In this document: piece after piece, positions 58,522-64,000 of the stretch
How positions within the stretch are numbered: position 1 is the first letter of the stretch
Layout of the letters: the number at the start of each line of letters is the position of its first letter
NCBI GenBank assembly: GCA_037501455.1
Contig: CM074858.1
Span: 83,922,501-83,986,500 of the forward strand
From: Lantana camara
Taxonomy: Eukaryota; Streptophyta; Magnoliopsida; Lamiales; Verbenaceae
DNA: 64,000 nt
Direction of reading: 5' to 3'
The notes under the pieces: model-generated
The model's input: only the letters and a program-made list of their open reading frames with translations
Databases searched by the model: none
What the model was told of the DNA's origin: nothing
Program-made: the position numbers and the translations under genes

Positions 58522-61190
58522 TGTAGCACCCTAGACCCCAAGGCGCCACATCCCCCGCACTGTAGCCTCAATCCACGTATGAAATGGACAGTTCATACAT
58601 AAACCAAGACCACAGCGAACGGGTGACAACAAAACGACGCTCTAGGCGGGACACTCTCCCCAATATAATTAACAAACATGAATAGAAAAGCGGAAGCAAT
58701 AAGATCATTCATATATAAATATAGGTGCCATAGTTATTCATAGATACATATAGGTACCATCTATCGATCGATACAATATCATATCCCAATAATATACATA
58801 ACCATGAATCCAAAATACTAATATCGATCCATAACATGACATGTTCCAAAAGTGATATACATGAAGGTATGAAACTAGACCCGTGGAAATGCAAGACTCG
58901 ACCAACTCCCGCCTAGCACAACCACGCTCAAAAGGTACCTGAAAAGTGGAGTATCAGTCTACCGAAGACTGAGTGAGGGGCAATAGATAATATAACACAC
59001 ATCACATGCAAGCTGTAGCCTCGGGTTAAGACTTTTTAAAAACAATTATTATATAGTTCCAGAATCTCATCTTTGGCCCGAGATTACAACTATCCGTTTT
59101 AACACATTTAATTAATCATGCTTGTCAATATCATGAACATGTGGCCCCGGCGAGTAAGGGCAATCTCCAACCGAACTCCCAATCGTGAACAATACGTGAT
59201 CATGCTTGCTTGCTTGATAAATAAGTGATCATGCAATATACTTTAGTGCTCACATAGACAATTTCATTAATGAAAACATGCAATAACCCGAGGATAACCC
59301 GACATTCCGGATTAATCCCCAGTCTCCTTCTTCCTCCGGGTGATAGCGAGTTTGCAAGGCTCGACTATCCACGACATGGTGTGTGTAGAGGACATGACCC
59401 TCTAGACACGGAACTCCTTCCACCACTAATCTCCTAGTGGCTTCGGGGGTGATCCCAACAATGTGAGGATAATTCAGGAGTTACCCGTCAGCCCTTGCTT
59501 TCCCGGTTGGCTCAAGAATTACCCTCGGGCCCACGTGCAATCATGTACTCGCCAACATGCTTGAAAATCATGACAATCGATACATTCTTGCTTGACATGT
59601 TTATTACTTTGAAAACGGTTATAATTATAATAGGTTTTGGCCGAAAACTAGCACGTACGGGTGGTAGGGTTCATTTTACCAAAACAAAACCTCACCTTTC
59701 TTGCAAAATATAATAAAGTAGCGTTCTAAGGAGCTTGCTCCTCGTCCACGCCCTCGTGACCTGTGCAAATACGAGGCATAACCATGAGACATGAACTAAA
59801 ATGGCCAAAATATGACGAACGGCGAAAATGTGTCGAGACGACCTCGAAAATGCAATGTAGTATTATAACTTTTCGTTTCACATCACATTAACACGTATTA
59901 TAGCAATTCGGGGTCAAAGAAGTCGTTAAATCGAGGGGTCATTTTCGGAATTTTATGCAGTGAATTTTGTTCTGTCAGCCCCATGGGAACGGCCGTTCCA
60001 TGTTCCCTTTGTAATTGGGAACGGTCGTTCCCGTTGCCAAAGAAAACGCGGCAACGTTTTCCATTTTTAAAAGCACGCCTACGCTGGGAACGGCCCTTCC
60101 GGCTCCAAGGCCAAAATGGGAACGGCCGTTCCCATAGTCGGCCGCGCACATTTGAATCAAAAGAAGGGAACGCCCGTTCCCGCAATGCCTTGAGGCTGGG
60201 AACGGTCGTTCCCAGTTCTGCAACTGGGAAAAACAGAGCAAGAACAGAGCATGCTCTCGGGAAGAAAACACCAAAGCAACCAAAAGCCAATTTTGATCCC
60301 CAAATGCTATAATCTCTGGAATTATGATGCAAATACACTTATAGCATAATAATATCACACTTAAACACATAAAACATGCAATACAACAAGATTTCCAAGA
60401 TTTCATGTTCATGGCCAACTTTGATCAATCTTGACAATTATTCAAGAATTCATACCCTTGATCATGCTATAATCCAATATATGATCCTATAATCACACTT
60501 TGATTACCAACAACTCATTTAGCACATAAATCCTAAACCCTAGCTCATCACTTATGATCATAAATCATCCAATCATGCTCAACCAACCTTAGAAATGAAA
60601 GAAATGGAGAAGATAGATGAGGGTGATGATCAACTCTCAAAAGCTTGGTAAACTTCTTGAAATCTTGATGATTGATAGCAAATTATCTTCTTTCCTTTTT
60701 CTTCTTGAAGAACCGAGAGAGAGAGTGATGGAGTTGGGAAATATTTTGATGATATTTGATCAAGAAGATCATGGAAACATTATGCCATTGCATTCCATTC
60801 TTGAAATGGGTGAAAGTCCAATTTTGCCAATCAATCCTTAAAGTCTATAAGTTATACCATTAAGTATGTAAAGTTTTGAGAAATGATCAATCATGCCCCT
60901 AGAATTTTATGCAATTAAGTCCCTAGAATTTTAGAAATATTTAACTAGGGACAATTTGGTAATTTCTTCCACTCTCGGTATAAATTTCATGCAATGAATA
61001 TTTTTCGTGACATGAAATAATATTTTCGATGATGTGAAATTAAATAATTTATATGAAAAATGTTTCGTGAATTTTATGAAAATATGAAATGCCACGTAAT
61101 ATATTACGAAATTAAAAGAAATAAAATAAACCTACGCTCAAACGCACACGTGGCGTGCTTACCTGTTCATCCGGAAACCGGGGCGTTACA
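58522..61190 (-). mobile_element. Tekay 3' LTR (G)
   Basis: On the minus strand TGTAACGCCCCGG...GGGTGCTACA, 2,669 bp, starting right after the polypurine tract of an element with an open pol frame. Plus-view blocks: CACATCCCCCGCAC, the acceptor-like CTTTTCAG|GTACC (AG at 58940-58939), CTAATCTCCTAGTGG near 59,428, six palindromes (59,984-60,215) and a weaker donor-like TAAG|GTTGG (GT at 60587-60586). The 5' LTR lies beyond the right window edge. Confidence 0.85.
59984..60215. repeat. Six GGGAACGGCCGTTCCC palindromes in LTR G
   Basis: Copies at 59,984-60,000, 60,017-60,032, 60,086-60,100, 60,117-60,134, 60,166-60,181 and 60,197-60,215. All keep GGGAACG(G/C)(C/T/C)CGTTCCC apart from one or two changes. 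The spacers between them are unrelated, so this is not a simple tandem array. The cluster is 372-603 nt inside the LTR from the donor-like site. Confidence 0.9.
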
Positions 61191-61206
61191 ACTCTCCCCC
61201 CCTTAG
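61191..61206 (-). other. Polypurine tract of Tekay element G
   Basis: CTAAGGGGGGGAGAGT on the minus strand, directly before TGTAACGCCCC and 22 nt after the pol stop. Confidence 0.9.
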
Positions 61207-61228
61207 AAGAATCTGGTCCCCAGATTCT

Positions 61229-64000
61229 CTAGTCCTGCTCGAACAACTCCGGGTGGAACCGTTTCATTTTATCCTCTGTTTCCCAAGTGGCTTCTTCGGT
61301 TTTGTCACTTCTCCACAACACCTTAACCATGGGAATTCTCCGGTTTCTTAATTCCTGAAATTTCCGATCCATAATCTTAACCGGCCTCTGAACAAACGTC
61401 AAATTCGGTTCCAATTCAACTTCTTCCACGGGGAGAATCGTGGTCTCATCGGGGTAATATTTCCTTAGTTGCGAAACATGAAACACATTGTGCATCCCCG
61501 TAAGACTCGGTGGTAGGTCCAGTCGATAGGCTACCTCGCCTATTCTTTCCAGAATCTCAAACGGACCTAAGTAGCGAGGATTAAGCTTTCCTCCTCTCCC
61601 GATCCGGGTGAAACCTTTCCTTGGTGACACCTTTAAGAATACCCGGTCACCCACTTCGAACTCTAGATCCCTTCGGCGCTTATCTGCATAGCTCTTTTGC
61701 CTGTCTTGCGCGGCTTTCATCCGTTGTTGGATCACTTGAACTTTCTCAATCATAGCTTGGACGACTCTGGAAGGCCTTTCGAACCTTTCACCTTTCTTTA
61801 CCCCTTCCTGTTTCGACCATTTCCATTCTTCTAGATCGAAAAACAACGGAGATCGGCACTTTCTTCCATACAGTAACTCGTAAGGAGCCATCCCAATCGA
61901 AGCCTGAAAGCTATTATTATAAGCAAACTCGATCAAGGGAAGCTGTTCTGACCACGAGTTCTGAAAATCCATCGCGCAAGCCCGAAGAAGATCTTCCAAA
62001 TACCTGATTAACCTTTCAGTCTGGCCGTCTGTCTGCGGGTGGAATGCTGTACTAAACTTAAGCTTCGTTCCCAAGACAGCCTGTAATTCTTGCCACAACT
62101 TAGAAGTAAACCTCGGGTCTCGGTCAGAAACTATGCTCACCGGAATACCATGAAGTCGAATAATCTCTCTGTTATAGATTTCAGCCAACTTCGGAATCTT
62201 GTAAGACATCCGGACCGGTAGAAAGTGAGCAGACTTTGTGAATCTATCCACGATCACCCAAATTCCATCAAACCCGCCTTTAACCTTTGGTAATCCAGAA
62301 ACAAAGTCCATAGTTACTTGTTCCCACTTCCACTCGGGAATAGGTAACGGTTGTAGAAGTCCCGCGGGTTTTTGGTGCTCAGCTTTCACTTTCTGGCAAG
62401 TCAGGCAATGTTTCACGTATTCTACCACGTCTCTCTTCAACCCGTTCCACCAGTAAAATTGCTTCAAATCTTTATACATCTTATTTCCTCCTGGGTGGAT
62501 CGAGTAGGCTGACTTGTGAGCTTCTTCGAGTAGGACCCGTCTCAATTCTTCAGGTACTACTACTCTGTTCTTAAACCGAAGCAACCCGGTCTCATCAAAC
62601 TCAAACGGACTCTCCGGGTCATCCTTAGCTTTACTTACAAGTTTCTGCACTTCCGGATCCTTATTCTGAGCCTCAAACAGTTGATTCTTTAATTCCGGCT
62701 GAATTGTAATATTAGAAACCCGAGCCCGTAACACGATTGGAGCAACTTTCTCACTTTCCTTTACTTCCACACTCGATACACTCGCCTTCCTGCTAAGTGC
62801 ATCGGCGACCACATTGGCTTTCCCGGGATGGTATTTAATTGTACAATCATAATCTTCCAACTTTTCCATCCAACGCCGTTGCCTCATATTTAAATCCTTC
62901 TGCGTGAATAAATACTGGAGGCTCTTGTGGTCGGTAAAGATCTCAAAGGAAGTCCCGTAGAGATAATGTCTCCATTTCCCGAGCGCAAAGATCACGGCTG
63001 CAAGCTCTAGGTCGTGTGTCGGATAATTCCTTTCATATTCCTTTAGCTTTCGGGAAGCATAGGCGATCACTTTTCCTTTCTGAGTCAAAACACAACCTAA
63101 GCCTTCTTTAGAAGCATCTGTATACACTGCATACTCTTCTGAACCCTCGGGAAGCGTTAATACCGGAGCTGAGACTAATTTCTCTTTCAGAAAATTGAAA
63201 CTTTGATCACACTTCTCGTCCCAGACAAACTTAACATCCTTCTTTGTCAATCGGGTTAACGGTGCCGCAATCTTGGAGAAATCCTGAACGAACCTTCTAT
63301 AATAGCCGGCCAATCCCAAGAAGCTTCTAATCTCCGAGGCGTTCTTTGGTTTTTCCCACTTAAGCACGGCCTCAATTTTCGAGGGATCGACTTCCAATCC
63401 TTTTCCTGAAATCACATGTCCCAAGAATGAAACCCGATCGATCCAAAATTCACACTTACTGAACTTAGCGAACAACTGATGCTCTTTTAGAGTCTGAAGA
63501 ACGAGTCTGAGATGTCTCGCGTGCTCCTCGGCTGATTTCGAGAAAACCAGAATATCATCAATGAAAATCACCACAAATTTGTCGAGGAAAGGCCTAAATA
63601 TCCGGTGCATCATATCCATAAAAGCTGCAGGGGCATTAGTCAATCCAAACGGCATAACCACGAACTCGTAATGCCCGTACCGAGTATTGAATCCTGTCTT
63701 TGGAATGTCCTCTGCTCGGATTCGCAGCTGATAGTATCCCTGTCTTAAATCCAATTTCGAATACACTTTGGAACCCTGGAGTATATCGAATAACTCCTCG
63801 ATATGTGGGAGGGGATACTTGTTCTTGATAGTCATCCTGTTCAACTCCCTGTAATCGATGCACATTCTTAGAGTCCCGTCCTTTTTCTTTACAAACAACA
63901 CTGGTGCTCCCCACGGCGAAGAACTTGGCCGAATATACCCAACTTCCAATAAAGCCTCAAGCTGCACTTTTAGTTCCTTTAATTCGGCTGGAGCCATCCG
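61229..64000 (-). CDS. pol: Tekay chromovirus pol (partial): RT, RNase H, integrase, chromodomain-like tail
   Basis: The frame is open from the window edge (64,000) to its stop at 61,229, over 920 codons without a break; the 5' part with gag and protease lies outside the window. Counting from the Met at 63,997: RT 1-230 ([18 protein letters not shown], catalytic FIDD 145-148), RNase H about 285-402 (D293 in YTDAS, E331, D356 in FTDH, ending VVADALSR), integrase zinc finger near 500-540 (HPGGNKMY...CLTCQ), core with D in MDFVSGLP, D in VSDRDPRF and E in [13 protein letters not shown], then a GPF..L.R.G..AYRL.LP domain and a chromodomain-like tail ([16 protein letters not shown]). The tail and RT wording indicate the Tekay/Del clade. 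An intact frame suggests recent activity. Confidence 0.95.
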   Translation of the reverse strand, partial: RMAPAELKELKVQLEALLEVGYIRPSSSPWGAPVLFVKKKDGTLRMCIDYRELNRMTIKNKYPLPHIEELFDILQGSKVYSKLDLRQGYYQLRIRAEDIPKTGFNTRYGHYEFVVMPFGLTNAPAAFMDMMHRIFRPFLDKFVVIFIDDILVFSKSAEEHARHLRLVLQTLKEHQLFAKFSKCEFWIDRVSFLGHVISGKGLEVDPSKIEAVLKWEKPKNASEIRSFLGLAGYYRRFVQDFSKIAAPLTRLTKKDVKFVWDEKCDQSFNFLKEKLVSAPVLTLPEGSEEYAVYTDASKEGLGCVLTQKGKVIAYASRKLKEYERNYPTHDLELAAVIFALGKWRHYLYGTSFEIFTDHKSLQYLFTQKDLNMRQRRWMEKLEDYDCTIKYHPGKANVVADALSRKASVSSVEVKESEKVAPIVLRARVSNITIQPELKNQLFEAQNKDPEVQKLVSKAKDDPESPFEFDETGLLRFKNRVVVPEELRRVLLEEAHKSAYSIHPGGNKMYKDLKQFYWWNGLKRDVVEYVKHCLTCQKVKAEHQKPAGLLQPLPIPEWKWEQVTMDFVSGLPKVKGGFDGIWVIVDRFTKSAHFLPVRMSYKIPKLAEIYNREIIRLHGIPVSIVSDRDPRFTSKLWQELQAVLGTKLKFSTAFHPQTDGQTERLIRYLEDLLRACAMDFQNSWSEQLPLIEFAYNNSFQASIGMAPYELLYGRKCRSPLFFDLEEWKWSKQEGVKKGERFERPSRVVQAMIEKVQVIQQRMKAAQDRQKSYADKRRRDLEFEVGDRVFLKVSPRKGFTRIGRGGKLNPRYLGPFEILERIGEVAYRLDLPPSLTGMHNVFHVSQLRKYYPDETTILPVEEVELEPNLTFVQRPVKIMDRKFQELRNRRIPMVKVLWRSDKTEEATWETEDKMKRFHPELFEQD

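Noticed and set aside
59898..60418. Three ~110-147-codon frames across the palindromes in LTR G
   Set aside because: Same artefact: repeats of GGGAACGGCCGTTCCC read open in several frames; not conserved in LTR E.

Overview
This is plant nuclear DNA, probably from a eudicot, made almost entirely of transposable elements inserted into one another. The diagnostic content is chromovirus-type Ty3/gypsy elements with very long LTRs (Tekay/Del-like), a Reina-like Ty3/gypsy element, a Ty1/copia element of the Angela type, a TRIM, and Mutator-like (MULE) DNA transposons. I found no intact host gene, tRNA, rRNA or CRISPR. The AT-rich, nested, stop-riddled state suggests gene-poor, probably heterochromatic DNA. 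The species cannot be named from sequence alone.

Layout. 1-11.74 kb: rearranged Tekay-like LTRs (A partial, B complete, C truncated, all minus; J truncated, plus) with one gag fragment. 12.10-14.89 kb: a non-autonomous MULE with a 9-bp target-site duplication (TSD), split by an Angela solo LTR. About 15.6-35.9 kb: a degraded outer element marked by arrays of an ATCGCTTAA motif on both flanks and a DUF1985-like gene relic. It is interrupted by a Tekay-like solo LTR (D) and by a MuDR-type MULE (23,071-34,593, perfect 9-bp TSD), whose own leader received two Tekay-like pieces (E, F). About 35.9-58.5 kb: an old minus-strand Reina-like element split three times: by solo LTR H (39,661-53,083), which contains a young Angela element (40,602-50,112, perfect TSD); by solo LTR I (54,046-57,705), which contains a complete 471-bp TRIM (perfect TSD); and by a young Tekay element G (58,522 to beyond the window) with an intact pol frame.

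How the parts work. The retroelements carry gag, protease, reverse transcriptase, RNase H and integrase. Only the Angela pol and the Tekay G pol still read through, and the Angela gag is broken. The MULE transposase has lost its first catalytic Asp and carries several stops.

Most notable observations. (1) The Tekay-like LTRs that retain the relevant regions carry a splice-donor-like site and a conserved acceptor-like site 1.6-2.3 kb apart inside the LTR. (2) In six of these LTRs a cluster of short palindromes is present; where the donor survives it lies about 370-650 nt downstream of it, although the palindrome sequence differs between families. This resembles the layout of a retroviral packaging/dimerisation region. 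(3) The 5' LTR of the young Angela element is inverted from about LTR position 313 through the last base of the primer-binding site, leaving a roughly 1.6-kb inverted LTR repeat around the genes and a promoter that points away from them.
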